A stretch of DNA of 64,000 nucleotides from Bacteroidales bacterium. Its GTDB lineage: Bacteria > Bacteroidota > Bacteroidia > Bacteroidales > Prolixibacteraceae. Made by a program: the position numbers and the translations under genes. This document shows positions 43,396 through 53,211 of the stretch, piece after piece; the stretch's first letter is position 1; each line of letters begins with the position of its first letter. The stretch lies in NCBI GenBank assembly GCA_012729335.1, contig JAAYDJ010000039.1, positions 62,001 through 126,000 of the forward strand, written 5' to 3'. The notes below the pieces were generated by a model. The model was not told the origin of the DNA and ran no database searches. It was given only the letters and a program-made list of their open reading frames with translations.

Positions 43396-44079
43396 ATGGA
43401 ATCGAAAAATCTGTGTCCATCGACCGCCGCAACCGTTTTCGCCTGTCAGTCGATCGTGAACTCCTTTGCGGAGAATATTTACGAGCTGGCCCACATCCGG
43501 AAAGAGTGGAATGTGTCCTATGCCAACTCCCTTAAGAGGGAGGCCCAGGAGATCGTGGACAAGATGGCCGCAACAGGGAACATCAAAGCCACCCTGGAAA
43601 AACTGAAGGTCTGGCGGGAACTGATGATCTCCTCGCTCACCGACATCGGGATCATCAGGGCATCGGTCAAAAACGATTACAAGAATGACAAACCCTTCCA
43701 GAAAGAATTCTATCAGTTACTGGGATACAACGATTTCTTCAGTGATGCCAAGAATGGAGATCATTACAGCATGTTCAGGTTTGTCAGGGTTTTTGCGGAC
43801 AATCTGACTCCTGAACTTCGGGAAAAGATTTTAACGGGCGGACTGGATCCGCACATTGTGGACAGGGTGGTCGACAATGCCAGGGAACTGGAGAATTTCT
43901 CAGAGTGTTTCTCCCTGATGAATGACACCAATGTGATTTCCGAAGAAGACCGTGAAAAAATCGAAAAGCTATACAGCGAGGTCAGGGATATCAGCAGACT
44001 AGCCACCGCCTACTATTACTTCGACCCGCAGAAAAGGGAAGCCTTCAATTTCTTCAAAGCGCTTCGCAATCTGAGATAG
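43396..44079 (+). CDS. Uncharacterised helical protein
   Basis: I do not recognise this 227-residue protein. It has no signal peptide or membrane segment. It is predicted almost wholly alpha-helical, charged, with conserved-looking aromatic patches (QLLGYNDFFSDA, ATAYYYFDPQKREAF). The N-terminus has Cys residues at 7 and 17. It stands alone with a 188-base upstream gap and a strong terminator, so it is a monocistronic gene under its own control. A metabolic or stress-related scaffold role is possible but not shown. Confidence 0.7.
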   Translation: MESKNLCPSTAATVFACQSIVNSFAENIYELAHIRKEWNVSYANSLKREAQEIVDKMAATGNIKATLEKLKVWRELMISSLTDIGIIRASVKNDYKNDKPFQKEFYQLLGYNDFFSDAKNGDHYSMFRFVRVFADNLTPELREKILTGGLDPHIVDRVVDNARELENFSECFSLMNDTNVISEEDREKIEKLYSEVRDISRLATAYYYFDPQKREAFNFFKALRNLR

Positions 44080-44112
44080 CAAGAACAGGAGAGAAGTCTC
44101 CCTTTCTACCTG

Positions 44113-44155
44113 AAGGCCTTCCGGCGGTTTATAAGCTGCCGGAAGGCCTTTTTTT
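44113..44155 (+). terminator. Strong rho-independent terminator
   Basis: AAGGCCTTCCGGC (44113-44125) pairs perfectly over 13 bases with GCCGGAAGGCCTT (44138-44150), followed by five Ts. It ends the unknown-protein gene and overlaps the stop of the convergent DUF4494 gene. Confidence 0.92.
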
Positions 44156-44651
44156 AGATCTCCTCCTCTTCACCCAGCCCTGGTGTGGCAAAGGGCATCC
44201 TCACCGGAGGGATCTGTTCCCCGGGAACATAAGGAAAAACATCGGCGATGGTGCTCACGGCAAGGGAGGAGACGACATAGGGCACAATCAGAAAAGAAAG
44301 GCTTTCTTCGAGGCGGTCCAGGGCTTCCCTGACCTCATCGGCCTGCACCAGATAAATGGTGCGCAGTTTCTTCTCTTTTCCGGCCTCCTCGTCAATCGCC
44401 ACCAGGTTGATCGTGCAACGGTACCACCACTCCCCGGCCTCATAGGGGAAGACTTCCGCCACTTTGGACTTGCGGATGTCGGTCACGGTGAACTCGCCGC
44501 GGACCATGGTTTGCATCATGGCGATAATCCGGGCTTCAGCATCGGTAAAAGAAACGGCATCGAGGAGGAAGTTCTCGGTGACCATCCGTTCCTTGCCGTT
44601 GTCGTCGACTTTCTGGTATTTAACCTTGCATTCAAACCAGGTCTGCATCAT
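44154..44651 (-). CDS. DUF4494 domain protein
   Basis: This small cytosolic protein of 165 residues belongs to a Bacteroidota family of unknown role. Family signatures are WFECKVKYQKVDDNGKER near the N-terminus, SFTDAEARI and FPYEAGEWWYRCTINLVAID. The C-terminal 50 residues are less conserved. It is a single gene with an exact -7 element (TATTTTTG, 44676-44669) and a leader of only about 11 bases, so translation may begin almost leaderless. Confidence 0.86.
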   Translation of the reverse strand: MMQTWFECKVKYQKVDDNGKERMVTENFLLDAVSFTDAEARIIAMMQTMVRGEFTVTDIRKSKVAEVFPYEAGEWWYRCTINLVAIDEEAGKEKKLRTIYLVQADEVREALDRLEESLSFLIVPYVVSSLAVSTIADVFPYVPGEQIPPVRMPFATPGLGEEEEI

Positions 44652-44668
44652 AGTTTTTCATTTTGGGG

Positions 44669-44676
44669 CAAAAATA
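44669..44676 (-). promoter_or_regulatory. -7 promoter element of the DUF4494 gene
   Basis: On the minus strand TATTTTTG (44676-44669) matches TAnnTTTG exactly, about 18 bases before the ATG at 44651. Confidence 0.55.
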
Positions 44677-44815
44677 GAAAAAAGCCGTCCGGAAATCCCG
44701 GTTGAAAGGAAACTTGTGAAGGGGGGTGCTTCTTCCCTTCAGTAAATCAGGGAGACATGGTTTGATATTCCGGAGAAAATTCTTAAATTAACAAGACACT
44801 AAAAAACCAAGGAGC

Positions 44816-47095
44816 ATGGTAAAAATCAGCAGGCAGGAAGCCCTGGATTATCATTCACAGGGCAGGCCGGGCAAGGTAGAGGTGGTCCCCACCAAACCGC
44901 ACAGCAACCAGTATGACCTTTCGCTGGCTTATACGCCGGGGGTTGCGCAACCTTGCCTGGAAATCAAAAACAACCCGCAGGAGGTCTACCGCTACACCTC
45001 CAAGGGGAACCTGGTGGCGGTGGTCTCAAATGGCACAGCAGTGCTCGGACTGGGTGATATCGGTCCGGAAGCCGGCAAACCGGTGATGGAAGGAAAGGGA
45101 TTGCTTTTTAAGACCTTTGCAGACATCGATGTTTTCGACATTGAGGTGAATGAAAAGGATCCTCAGCGGCTGATTGAAGTGGTCAAAGCCATTGCCCCTA
45201 CCTTTGGGGGGATCAACCTGGAGGACATCAAGGCGCCCGAGTGTTTTGAAGTAGAAGAGCAGTTAAAGAAGGAACTGGATATCCCTGTTTTTCATGACGA
45301 CCAGCATGGGACGGCCATTATATCGGCGGCAGCACTGCTGAATGCCCTCTCGCTGGTGGGGAAGGAGACCGGGGAGATCAGGGTAGTGGTAAGTGGTGCC
45401 GGTGCCGCGGCCGTTTCCTGCATCAGGCTGTATTTCACCCTCGGGGTTCATCCCCGCAATGTGGTGATGGTAGACAGCAAGGGAGCGCTTAACCGCCGGC
45501 GCACCGACCTCAATAAAGTGAAAATGGAGTTTGTCACCGACCGCGAGGTGAATACCCTGGCGGAAGCCATGGTCGGTGCCGATGTCTTTCTGGGTCTTTC
45601 GGCCGGAAACATTGTGACCCCGGAGATGATTCTGAGCATGGCTCCGCAGCCCATCGTGATGGCCATGGCCAATCCAGATCCGGAGATTCCCTATGACGTG
45701 GCCGTGGCCACCCGTAGCGATATCATCATGGCCACGGGAAGGAGTGACTTTCCCAATCAGGTCAACAATGTGCTGGGGTTTCCCTTTATTTTCAGGGGAG
45801 CCCTGGATGTGCGGGCTTCCGCCATCAACGAAGAGATGAAGATTGCGGCGGTCAGGGCCCTGGCGCAACTGGCCAGGGAGGATGTGCCTGATATGGTGTG
45901 CCAGGCTTACAACCTGACCAACCTCTCCTTTGGCAGGGAATATCTGATTCCCAAGCCCCTGGATCCGCGGCTCATCACCACGGTAGCCCCCGCCGTGGCC
46001 AAAGCCGCCATAGAAACCGGAGTGGCCCGGCAGCCCATCACCGACTGGGAGGAATACCGGCATCAGTTGCAGAAACGGCTGGGTATCGACAACATGCTGA
46101 TTCTCCACATACGCAGCAAAGCCCAGCAAAATCCGAAACGGGTGGTCTTCGCCGAAGCCAACAATTTCAAGGTCCTCAAGGCGGCTGAAGCCGTAGTCAG
46201 GGAAGGCATCGCCCACCCTGTCCTGATCGGGGAGAAGGAGACCATACACAGGCTTATCGCTGACCACCAGATTCATCTAGCGGATCCGGAAATTGTCGAT
46301 CTTTTTGACCCGGGAATGGCCGAGCGGCGGGAGTCCTATGCACAACTGCTCTACCAGAAAAGAAGCCGCAAGGGAATGACCCTTGAAGATGCCCGCGATT
46401 GCATGCTGAACCGCGACTATTTCGGCACCATGATGGTGGAAAATGGGGAAGCCGATGCATTCCTTTCAGGATTCTCAAGAAAATACTCCGACACCATCAG
46501 GCCGGCCCTTCATGTGGTGGGGGTGGAGGAAACCTTCAATCAGATTGCGGGGATGTATATCATGATCACCAAGAAGGGACCACTTTTCCTGGCCGACACC
46601 ACGGTCAACATCAGGCCATCGGCCAAAGAACTGGTAGAAATCACCCTGCTCACGGCCAGGGAGATCAGGAAGTTCAACATCGAGCCGGTGATGGCCTTTG
46701 CCTCCTTTGCCAACTTCGGATCCTATCAAGGTCCCGGGGATCACCGGGAGGTGCGCGAAGCGGTAGCCCTTTTGCACCGTGACCATCCTGACCTGCTGGT
46801 CGACGGGGAAATGCAGGCCAACTACATCTTCGATCCGGAGTTGAGGCAGCAGAAGTTTCCGTTTACCCGGATCGGAAACAAAGATGTGAACACGATTCTG
46901 TTCCCGGATCTCACTTCGGGCAATATCCTGTATAAGTCGCTGAAAGGGGTGGGCGCTGCAGAGGCCATAGGGCCTATCCTGCTGGGGATGAAAAAGCCGG
47001 TACACATTCTTCAGATGGAAAGCGAGGTCAGGGAGATCGTCAATATGGCCGCGATTGCCGTGGTCGACGCACAATCAGCGGGAAAAAGAGAGTGA
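44816..47095 (+). CDS. maeB: NADP-dependent malic enzyme with phosphotransacetylase-like domain (MaeB)
   Basis: This 759-residue fusion decarboxylates malate to pyruvate. The first 430 residues are the malic enzyme, with [51 protein letters not shown] and a Rossmann [16 protein letters not shown]. The last 330 residues resemble phosphate acetyl/butyryltransferase ([34 protein letters not shown]). In characterised MaeB this domain regulates the enzyme, for example through acetyl-CoA. A good ribosome site, AAGGAG, lies just before the ATG. It is monocistronic. Confidence 0.95.
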   Translation: MVKISRQEALDYHSQGRPGKVEVVPTKPHSNQYDLSLAYTPGVAQPCLEIKNNPQEVYRYTSKGNLVAVVSNGTAVLGLGDIGPEAGKPVMEGKGLLFKTFADIDVFDIEVNEKDPQRLIEVVKAIAPTFGGINLEDIKAPECFEVEEQLKKELDIPVFHDDQHGTAIISAAALLNALSLVGKETGEIRVVVSGAGAAAVSCIRLYFTLGVHPRNVVMVDSKGALNRRRTDLNKVKMEFVTDREVNTLAEAMVGADVFLGLSAGNIVTPEMILSMAPQPIVMAMANPDPEIPYDVAVATRSDIIMATGRSDFPNQVNNVLGFPFIFRGALDVRASAINEEMKIAAVRALAQLAREDVPDMVCQAYNLTNLSFGREYLIPKPLDPRLITTVAPAVAKAAIETGVARQPITDWEEYRHQLQKRLGIDNMLILHIRSKAQQNPKRVVFAEANNFKVLKAAEAVVREGIAHPVLIGEKETIHRLIADHQIHLADPEIVDLFDPGMAERRESYAQLLYQKRSRKGMTLEDARDCMLNRDYFGTMMVENGEADAFLSGFSRKYSDTIRPALHVVGVEETFNQIAGMYIMITKKGPLFLADTTVNIRPSAKELVEITLLTAREIRKFNIEPVMAFASFANFGSYQGPGDHREVREAVALLHRDHPDLLVDGEMQANYIFDPELRQQKFPFTRIGNKDVNTILFPDLTSGNILYKSLKGVGAAEAIGPILLGMKKPVHILQMESEVREIVNMAAIAVVDAQSAGKRE

Positions 47096-47162
47096 TCTTT
47101 CCGGATTACGGACAATTCCGGCAGCCAGGCTGGTCATTGGGATGCCATACCTATTCCCGGGT

Positions 47163-47219
47163 GGGTAATTCAAGTCAGGTCGGGTAATTCAAGTCAGGTT
47201 GGGTAATTCAAGTCAGGTT
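47163..47219. repeat. Three 19-base tandem copies
   Basis: The unit GGGTAATTCAAGTCAGGTT is repeated at 47163-47181, 47182-47200 and 47201-47219. The copies are identical except for one base (C for T at 47181). The array ends 15 bases before the convergent GDPD stop. Confidence 0.9.
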
Positions 47220-47234
47220 GAGACAATCGTTATC

Positions 47235-48005
47235 TCAGTTCCCTACTTGTTCTTTCAGCCAGGCCGGGCGGTTAGTGGTAAAATGGGTAACCCCCACGCT
47301 GGAGAGCCGTTTGGCCTCTTCGGGGTTGTCGACCGTCCAGGCCCATACTTCCAGCCCTTTTTCGCGTGCGGCAGTGACCAGCTCCTGGTCAATCGCCGAA
47401 TACTGCATGTTAATTCCTGCCAGTCCGGCTGCTTTAACCTCGTCGAGTTTCTTGAGGGCGGCCTGCCGGGAACCTGAAAGCCACAACGCCATGTTGTGGG
47501 GAAAGCTCTTCTTTACTTCGACGATGGTCTCCCAATCGAAGCCGATAAAGGCCACCTGGCCCAGATGTTTTTCTTTTGAGAAGATGCGGGTAAGATGGGG
47601 AATCACCTCTTTATCGCATTTAATTTCCACGACCAGGGTTTTCCCATCGGGGATGGTGGCGAGAATTTCTTCCAGAAAGGGAATTTTCTCCCCTTTAAAA
47701 CGCTCCTCTTTCCAGCCGCCGGCATCCAGATCACGGAGCAAAAGAGAAGGGGTATTTTTGATGGTCAGGTTTTTACCGCCGCAGGTACGGTGGGTGTCTT
47801 TGTCGTGGATAACCATAACCCGGTTGTCGGCGGCCAGGTGAATGTCGATTTCTACGGCATCGGCACCGTTTTCCCAGGCGAGCCGGGCTGCAGCCACAGT
47901 ATTCTCAGGAGCATCAAAGGATGCACCGCGATGGGCAACATAATAATTCTGGGCCTGCAGTACGTTAACCGCCATAAACAGAAGAAAAGCAGACATGAAT
48001 CTCAT
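47235..48005 (-). CDS. Exported glycerophosphodiester phosphodiesterase
   Basis: This 256-residue GDPD-fold protein has a signal peptide (to VLQAQ). Catalytic segments are YVAHRGASFDAPENT (His-Arg, Glu), DAVEIDIHLAADNRVMVIHD (Glu-x-Asp, second His) and TLVVEIKC. It should hydrolyse glycerophosphodiesters from lipid turnover in the periplasm. It is a single gene divergent from the LpxL pair. Confidence 0.92.
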   Translation of the reverse strand: MRFMSAFLLFMAVNVLQAQNYYVAHRGASFDAPENTVAAARLAWENGADAVEIDIHLAADNRVMVIHDKDTHRTCGGKNLTIKNTPSLLLRDLDAGGWKEERFKGEKIPFLEEILATIPDGKTLVVEIKCDKEVIPHLTRIFSKEKHLGQVAFIGFDWETIVEVKKSFPHNMALWLSGSRQAALKKLDEVKAAGLAGINMQYSAIDQELVTAAREKGLEVWAWTVDNPEEAKRLSSVGVTHFTTNRPAWLKEQVGN

Positions 48006-48072
48006 AGCCGTATTTATTTTTCACGAAGATACCTGCTTTGCATAAATTTTTCACCAATTCGGGTAAAAAACC

Positions 48073-48080
48073 TAGTTTTG
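48073..48080 (+). promoter_or_regulatory. -7 promoter element of the acyltransferase pair
   Basis: TAGTTTTG matches TAnnTTTG exactly. Transcription would start about 10 bases before the ATG at 48097, giving a very short leader. Confidence 0.5.
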
Positions 48081-48096
48081 CTCCATTAATCAATCC

Positions 48097-48987
48097 ATGG
48101 TTTCCAGAATCGCCACATACGCTGCCATAGGAGCAATGAAGCTCTTTTCAAGGTTGCCAATGGCTGTATTGTATTTGATCTCTGACATTCTTTTCCGAAT
48201 GGTATACACTGTAGCGGGTTATCGCCGGTCAGTGACCCGCAGGAACCTGGAAAGGTCATTTCCGGAGAAAACCCCCGGGGAAAGGGAACAGATCGCACGG
48301 AATTACTACCGGTATTTATGCGACATCATGGCAGAGAGCATGAAAACAGGAGCCATGACCGGGGAGCAGCTGTCGGAGAGGATGGTTTTCCGCAATCCGG
48401 AGGTAGTCAACCGGTTTTACGAGGAGGGTAAAAGTGTCATCATTCTGGCCATGCATTACGGCAACTGGGAGTGGCTCCTACACATGCCCCTGTTGCTCAG
48501 GCATCACTGTTATTTTGTGTACAAACCTCTTAGCAACCCTATTTTTGACCGCTATCTCAACAGGTTGAGAGCCCGTTTTGGGGGGGAGACCGTTTCGATG
48601 TCGCTGGTGTTGCGTAAGCTACTGGAAGCCGAAAGGCGTGGAGAGCGGGTGCTGACCTGGCTGGCCGCCGACCAGGCCCCTCCCTGGAACCATCCCTTCT
48701 GGACCACTTTTCTGAACCAGGAAACGATTTTCTTCAACGGTCCCGCCAAACTGGCCCGGCGTTTCGGCCATCCCGTTCTCTTTCAAAGGGTACGCAGGAT
48801 CAGCAGGGGACGATATGAGACCTGGTTTGAGGTGCTGTTTGAAGATCCCCGGGAGGTTCCGGAGGAGACCATTATTAAAAACTATATTGCGAAGGCAGAG
48901 GAGGTCATCAGGGAAGATCCCTGTTGTTACCTGTGGTCGCATAAAAGATGGAAATACCCTTACCGGGGAGCGCCACCCTCCTATTAA
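48097..48987 (+). CDS. LpxL/HtrB-like lipid A acyltransferase, copy 1
   Basis: This 296-residue inner-membrane acyltransferase transfers acyl chains to lipid A precursors. An N-terminal hydrophobic segment (MAVLYLISDILFRMVYTVAG) anchors it. The catalytic HX4E motif is AMHYGNWEW, and YRRSVTRRNLERSFPEK is the conserved basic loop. LTWLAADQAPP and the C-terminal YLWSHKRWKYP fit the family. It sits 48 bases before a paralogous copy, so the two may add different acyl chains. Confidence 0.9.
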   Translation: MVSRIATYAAIGAMKLFSRLPMAVLYLISDILFRMVYTVAGYRRSVTRRNLERSFPEKTPGEREQIARNYYRYLCDIMAESMKTGAMTGEQLSERMVFRNPEVVNRFYEEGKSVIILAMHYGNWEWLLHMPLLLRHHCYFVYKPLSNPIFDRYLNRLRARFGGETVSMSLVLRKLLEAERRGERVLTWLAADQAPPWNHPFWTTFLNQETIFFNGPAKLARRFGHPVLFQRVRRISRGRYETWFEVLFEDPREVPEETIIKNYIAKAEEVIREDPCCYLWSHKRWKYPYRGAPPSY

Positions 48988-49035
48988 AAGCAAGATAAAG
49001 AAGGCCTTCCCTGACAAGTTTATACACAGACAGAA

Positions 49036-49995
49036 ATGACAGAGAATAAATCCGGTGCACCGTATAAAAAAAGTATTCTGCACACAACAGGCATACTGAT
49101 TCTGAAAGGGATGGCCTTCCTCCCGTTTTGGATTGTTTACGGCCTGTCTGATTTCCTTGCATTTTTGCTACGCTATGTGGTCAGGTACCGCAAGAAGGTC
49201 ATCTTCGGCAATCTCAGGAATTCTTTTCCGGAGTTCAGTGAGACGGAGATCAGACGGTTGGCGTGGAAATTCTACCGTCATTTTGCCGACATCACTCTGG
49301 AATCGGTGAAGGGTTACGGCATGACCCGGGCTGATTTTGATGCCAGGATGGTATTCAAGGGTTTGGAGGAGATGAATGCGCTGGCGGAGCAGGGGAAAAG
49401 TGTTTTGTTGCTCGGGTTTCATTACAACAATTGGGAGTGGAGCGGATTTGCGCAGATATATTTGAAGCACCGGTATTTGGTGGTTTACAATCCGATGCGG
49501 GGTAATCCGCAGTTTGAGGAGTATCTGCTGGGGATCAGGAGGCGTTGGGGTGCCGAGACCATCCCGGTGCATAAATCGGCCCGGGCCACCATGGAATTTG
49601 ACAGGAAGCAGGAACCAGTTGCGCTGGTACTGGCCGCAGACCAACGGCCGCCGGCCATTACCCGTTTCTGGGCAACCTTCATGAACCAGGAGGCGTCTTT
49701 CAACCAGGGTCCGGGTAAAATTGCCAAGAAAACCAACCAACCCGTATTTCTGCATCTGACCAGAAAGATCAGCCGGGGTCATTACGAAGTCTCCTTTATC
49801 CCGCTGATCATGGATCCACGGGAGGTTTCCGAGGAGGAGATCATGCTGACTTATGTCAGGGCCATGGAAAGGTACATCAGGGAGGAACCGGCGTGGTATC
49901 TATGGTCACACCGGCGGTGGAAACAACAACGTCCGGACGGCTATGCGATGGCTGATGACCTTCCCGGGGTTGGGGAAGCCACAAGAGACAGGTGA
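49036..49995 (+). CDS. LpxL/HtrB-like lipid A acyltransferase, copy 2
   Basis: This is a second 319-residue member of the same family, with GFHYNNWEW as the HX4E motif. It shows the same basic loop (VIFGNLRNSFPEFSETE), LVLAADQRPP and YLWSHRRWKQQ. The N-terminus has a membrane segment (PFWIVYGLSDFLAFLLRYV). It probably shares a transcript with copy 1. The last 20 residues are longer than in copy 1 and poorly conserved. Confidence 0.9.
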   Translation: MTENKSGAPYKKSILHTTGILILKGMAFLPFWIVYGLSDFLAFLLRYVVRYRKKVIFGNLRNSFPEFSETEIRRLAWKFYRHFADITLESVKGYGMTRADFDARMVFKGLEEMNALAEQGKSVLLLGFHYNNWEWSGFAQIYLKHRYLVVYNPMRGNPQFEEYLLGIRRRWGAETIPVHKSARATMEFDRKQEPVALVLAADQRPPAITRFWATFMNQEASFNQGPGKIAKKTNQPVFLHLTRKISRGHYEVSFIPLIMDPREVSEEEIMLTYVRAMERYIREEPAWYLWSHRRWKQQRPDGYAMADDLPGVGEATRDR

Positions 49996-50156
49996 ACCGC
50001 GGTCCCGTACCGTGAAAACCAGTCTTCAGGTGCCGGCTCCCTGACGGGTTCCCGGGAGGGATCCAGGGAGGGAACCTGGGATACAACATGGACTGCTATA
50101 GGGAACCAGAGCAGGATAAACAGAAAGCGTGAAAATAAAAAATCAAAGGGGGACGT

Positions 50157-51101
50157 GTGCTTTTGGAAATAAAAGATCTAAAGGAAAGCGTGTTCAGACC
50201 CGCCTTCAGGCAAGGGATGAAGACCGCGCTGTGGCTGCTGAAGCTCACCATTCCCGTGTCACTGGGGGTATTCCTGCTTGACTGGTTTGGGGTACTGGAA
50301 GCCCTGGCCGTAGTCACAGAGCCTCTGTTCAGGGGTTTCGGGTTGTCGGGGAAGGCCTCCATCGTGCTGATCACAGGCTATTTCACCAACATTTATTCTG
50401 TCATTGCAGTCATGGCGACCCTGGATCTATCGGTCAGAGAGGCCCTGATTCTGGCCAATATGTGTCTGATCGGTCATGCCCTGATCGTGGAATCAGGGAT
50501 TCAGGCCAAAACAGGATCCTCCCCATGGAGGATGGCCCTGCTGAGGCTGGTGACAGGTTTTCTTGCAGCCTGGATACTGAACTTTCTTCTTCCAGAGATG
50601 CCAGGAAAAATTATTTTTCGACATGAAGTGACTTCCGAAGGGTTCATTCCCGACTTTCTGGGGTGGCTGAGGGCCATAGGGATCACCTCGCTGAAGATTG
50701 TGGTGCTGGTCAATCTCCTGTTGGTTTTGCAACGGTTTCTGAGCGAACTGGGGATACTCAGGTGGCTGGAGCGGCCATTCCGTCCGCTGCTCAGGATCAT
50801 GGGTCTTCCCGCTTCAAGCAGTTTTCTGTGGCTGGTAGCCAACACGCTGGGACTTTCTTACGGGGGAGCTATCATGATCAGCCAGACCGCTGAAGGGGCC
50901 CTTTCACGAAAAGAAGCCGACCTGCTGAACCACCATATCGCCATTTCCCATTCCCAACTGGAAGACACCCTGTTGTTTGCGGCGATGGGACTTTCCATCC
51001 CCTGGCTGGTGGCCCCCCGATTTCTGCTGGCCATAGGGGTAGTATGGCTCCGGCGGCTGGAGCTGCTCTACAGAGGCATTCACCGGAAACAAGCCGTTTA
51101 G
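50157..51101 (+). CDS. Nucleoside-recognition (Gate) domain membrane protein
   Basis: A 314-residue integral membrane protein with roughly eight helices in two repeated Gate halves (for example ALWLLKLTIPVSLGVFLLDW and LGLSYGGAIMISQTAE). It resembles the SpmA/SpmB and nucleoside-recognition families, whose substrates are poorly known. A GTG start follows a GGGGGAC purine run. Conserved polar residues in GYFTNIYSVIAVMATLD and LNHHIAISHSQLEDTLL could line a path. It could move a nucleotide-like or lipid-linked compound; the substrate is not determined. Confidence 0.82.
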   Translation: MLLEIKDLKESVFRPAFRQGMKTALWLLKLTIPVSLGVFLLDWFGVLEALAVVTEPLFRGFGLSGKASIVLITGYFTNIYSVIAVMATLDLSVREALILANMCLIGHALIVESGIQAKTGSSPWRMALLRLVTGFLAAWILNFLLPEMPGKIIFRHEVTSEGFIPDFLGWLRAIGITSLKIVVLVNLLLVLQRFLSELGILRWLERPFRPLLRIMGLPASSSFLWLVANTLGLSYGGAIMISQTAEGALSRKEADLLNHHIAISHSQLEDTLLFAAMGLSIPWLVAPRFLLAIGVVWLRRLELLYRGIHRKQAV

Positions 51102-51152
51102 TGCTCCGGCGAGCCGGCATTCCCGGCGGCACAGCATCTTTAAACCACAGAG

Positions 51153-51848
51153 TTACTTACAGGAGAGGATGAATCCGACCTTGGGAATATTCTCGATTCT
51201 GACCGACGTATCGCCGTTAAAATACTTGCGTAGTTTAGAGATAAATACATCAAGGCTCCGGCCGGCGAAATAGTCGTTTTCGCCCCAGATTTCGGTCAGG
51301 ATCTGTTCACGTTTGACGATATTGTTGCGTGAGGAACACAACAAGCGGAGGACCTCGGCTTCACGGCTGGTGAGTCTTCGGGTCTCCTCCCCGTGTGTGA
51401 GGGCCTGGTTGGCGTAGTTAAAAGTAAAGGAGCCAATGCTGTAGACATTTTCGGTTTCCCGTGTCTCGGGCAGAACGGCCCGGTTGATGACTGCCCTGAT
51501 CCGACAGAGGAGTTCGTCCTCATCAAAGGGTTTGGTGATGTAATCATCGGCACCGAGGCCGTACCCCTTAAGTTTGTCCTCTTTCAGGGATCTTGCGGTA
51601 AGAAAGATCACCGGAACCTGTGAATTGAGGGCTTTCAGGTTCCTGGCCAGGGAAAAACCATCCACCTTTGGCAACATCACATCGAGGATGCAGAAGTTAA
51701 AGCTGCCTGACCTGAAGGCTTTCAGGGCCGACTCCCCGTCACGGTATAGCTTGACATCGAGGCCATGGCTTTCGAGGAATTCCACCAGGAGAAATCCGAG
51801 GTTCAGATCGTCCTCGACTAAAAGTATTCTGAGATTCTTCTCGTTCAT
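51153..51848 (-). CDS. OmpR/PhoB-family response regulator (RprY-like)
   Basis: This 231-residue regulator has a receiver domain with D13-D14, the phosphoacceptor D56 (CILDVMLPKVDG) and Lys in DDYITKPF. The winged-helix effector ends with RSLDVFISKLRKYFNGD and VGFILSCK. The sequence resembles Bacteroides RprY. Its start overlaps the kinase stop in ATGA (51845-51848). Three TTAACA-type boxes upstream of the divergent Cys-rich gene are the likely binding site. Confidence 0.94.
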   Translation of the reverse strand: MNEKNLRILLVEDDLNLGFLLVEFLESHGLDVKLYRDGESALKAFRSGSFNFCILDVMLPKVDGFSLARNLKALNSQVPVIFLTARSLKEDKLKGYGLGADDYITKPFDEDELLCRIRAVINRAVLPETRETENVYSIGSFTFNYANQALTHGEETRRLTSREAEVLRLLCSSRNNIVKREQILTEIWGENDYFAGRSLDVFISKLRKYFNGDTSVRIENIPKVGFILSCK

Positions 51849-53122
51849 GGTAAAACAGGCGCCAGGGGTAATAAAAGGGTGAAACTGCTTCCTTTTCCCG
51901 GTTCACTGGAAACCGTGATTTTCCCGTGGTGGGCGGTGACAACATTTTTGACATAAGACAATCCGATACCGAATCCCTTGATATTATGCACATCGCCTGT
52001 AGGAACCCTGTAATACTTATCAAAAATGTATTTCTGGAATTTAAGGGGAATACCAATACCGTTGTCTGTGATCTCCACTCCGGCGAAATGGTCGGTCAGG
52101 AAGCTGCGGATGCGTACACGGGGAGATTCGGTGGTATACTTAAGGGCATTGACCAGGATATTACTGAAGGCGTTGGTCAGATGCAACCTGTCGGCCAGGA
52201 TGGGGATCTCCCCTGCAGCCAGGTCACAGGTGAGGGTTCCGCCTTTCTCTTCAGCGAGAAGCTGAACAGAGGCCATGGCGTCAGCCAGCATATCCCCCAG
52301 GTTCTCGGACTGGAAGTGGTAATCGAAGTCCTCCCGTTCAATGGCGGCCAGGTCAAGGAGGGACTCCACCTGTTTCTCAAGTTTCTGGTTTTCCCTGAAA
52401 ATAAGGTCTCCGTATTCCCTGACTTTATCATGATTTGCCGAGGCACGTCCCTTTCTGATCAGATTGGCTGCAAGGGCAATACTGGTAATAGGTGTTTTGA
52501 ACTCGTGGGTGACGTTATTGATCAGCTCCTTGATATTATTAGCAAGCCGCAGCTCATTACGGTACCAACCCATGATCTGAAGAATGGAGATCACAATAAA
52601 GAGTATCAGTAAAACCGAGGAAAAAAGCATCAATCCTGCCTGGCTGAAGAAGAACCGGGAGCGGTCGGGGAAGCTCACCACCAGCTGGTAACCACTGGTT
52701 TGGAGCACTTCACGCAGACTCTGGGTATAACAGGTTCCCTGCCTGACGAAAAGGTTTACGGGACCGCTTCTGATGGTATCCCTGTTGTGACGGGTGATGT
52801 ACACATCGTAGTCGAGATCAATGCCATATACGGCCAGTTCGGCATCGATGGTCGCGTGGATCTGGCCCCATATCCCAGGCGACATCAGTTTTGTTCCCGA
52901 ATGGATGGAATCGCAGGCCATGCATTCGCGCATGGCATCACAGACCAGGCGGTCGTTGTTCAAATTCGCAATGGTCTTGTCCAGAGCCAGGTCCACACTG
53001 TTCTTAAAGACCTTCTCCTGAAACCTTACAGAATACATGATCCATCTCACCTGCAGAACCAGCAAGGCTGCCAGCATGACCATGGTGAACCAGAAGAGAT
53101 ATTTCCGCAGCGATTTCTTCAT
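51845..53122 (-). CDS. Sensor histidine kinase (RprX-like)
   Basis: This 425-residue membrane kinase has two helices (about 12-32 and 160-185) around a periplasmic domain of about 125 residues. That domain contains several Cys (CDAMRECMACDS and GTCYTQ). The phosphoacceptor His is in NNVTHEFKTPITSI, followed by the N, G1 and G2 boxes of the ATPase (AFSNILVNALKY, EITDNGIGIP, GFGIGLSYVKNVV). The periplasmic Cys residues may respond to redox or metals. It heads the two-gene operon with its response regulator. Confidence 0.93.
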   Translation of the reverse strand: MKKSLRKYLFWFTMVMLAALLVLQVRWIMYSVRFQEKVFKNSVDLALDKTIANLNNDRLVCDAMRECMACDSIHSGTKLMSPGIWGQIHATIDAELAVYGIDLDYDVYITRHNRDTIRSGPVNLFVRQGTCYTQSLREVLQTSGYQLVVSFPDRSRFFFSQAGLMLFSSVLLILFIVISILQIMGWYRNELRLANNIKELINNVTHEFKTPITSIALAANLIRKGRASANHDKVREYGDLIFRENQKLEKQVESLLDLAAIEREDFDYHFQSENLGDMLADAMASVQLLAEEKGGTLTCDLAAGEIPILADRLHLTNAFSNILVNALKYTTESPRVRIRSFLTDHFAGVEITDNGIGIPLKFQKYIFDKYYRVPTGDVHNIKGFGIGLSYVKNVVTAHHGKITVSSEPGKGSSFTLLLPLAPVLP

Positions 53123-53162
53123 CCGGCAAAATTAACCAAAATAAAAGAGTAGAAACTCCATT

Positions 53163-53190
53163 TTAACATCGTGTTAACATCGCAATAACA
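53163..53190. promoter_or_regulatory. Three 11-bp-phased direct repeats, probable OmpR-family binding site
   Basis: TTAACA at 53163-53168 and 53174-53179, and ATAACA at 53185-53190, are spaced exactly 11 bases apart. The first two share nine bases (TTAACATCG). Direct repeats with 11-base phasing are the usual site for PhoB/OmpR-type dimers, and TTAACA-N5-TTAACA is the known PhoP box of Bacillus. They end about 36 bases upstream of the predicted start of the Cys-rich gene. Confidence 0.7.
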
Positions 53191-53211
53191 CTTATTTGGA
53201 ATCGTTTTAAA

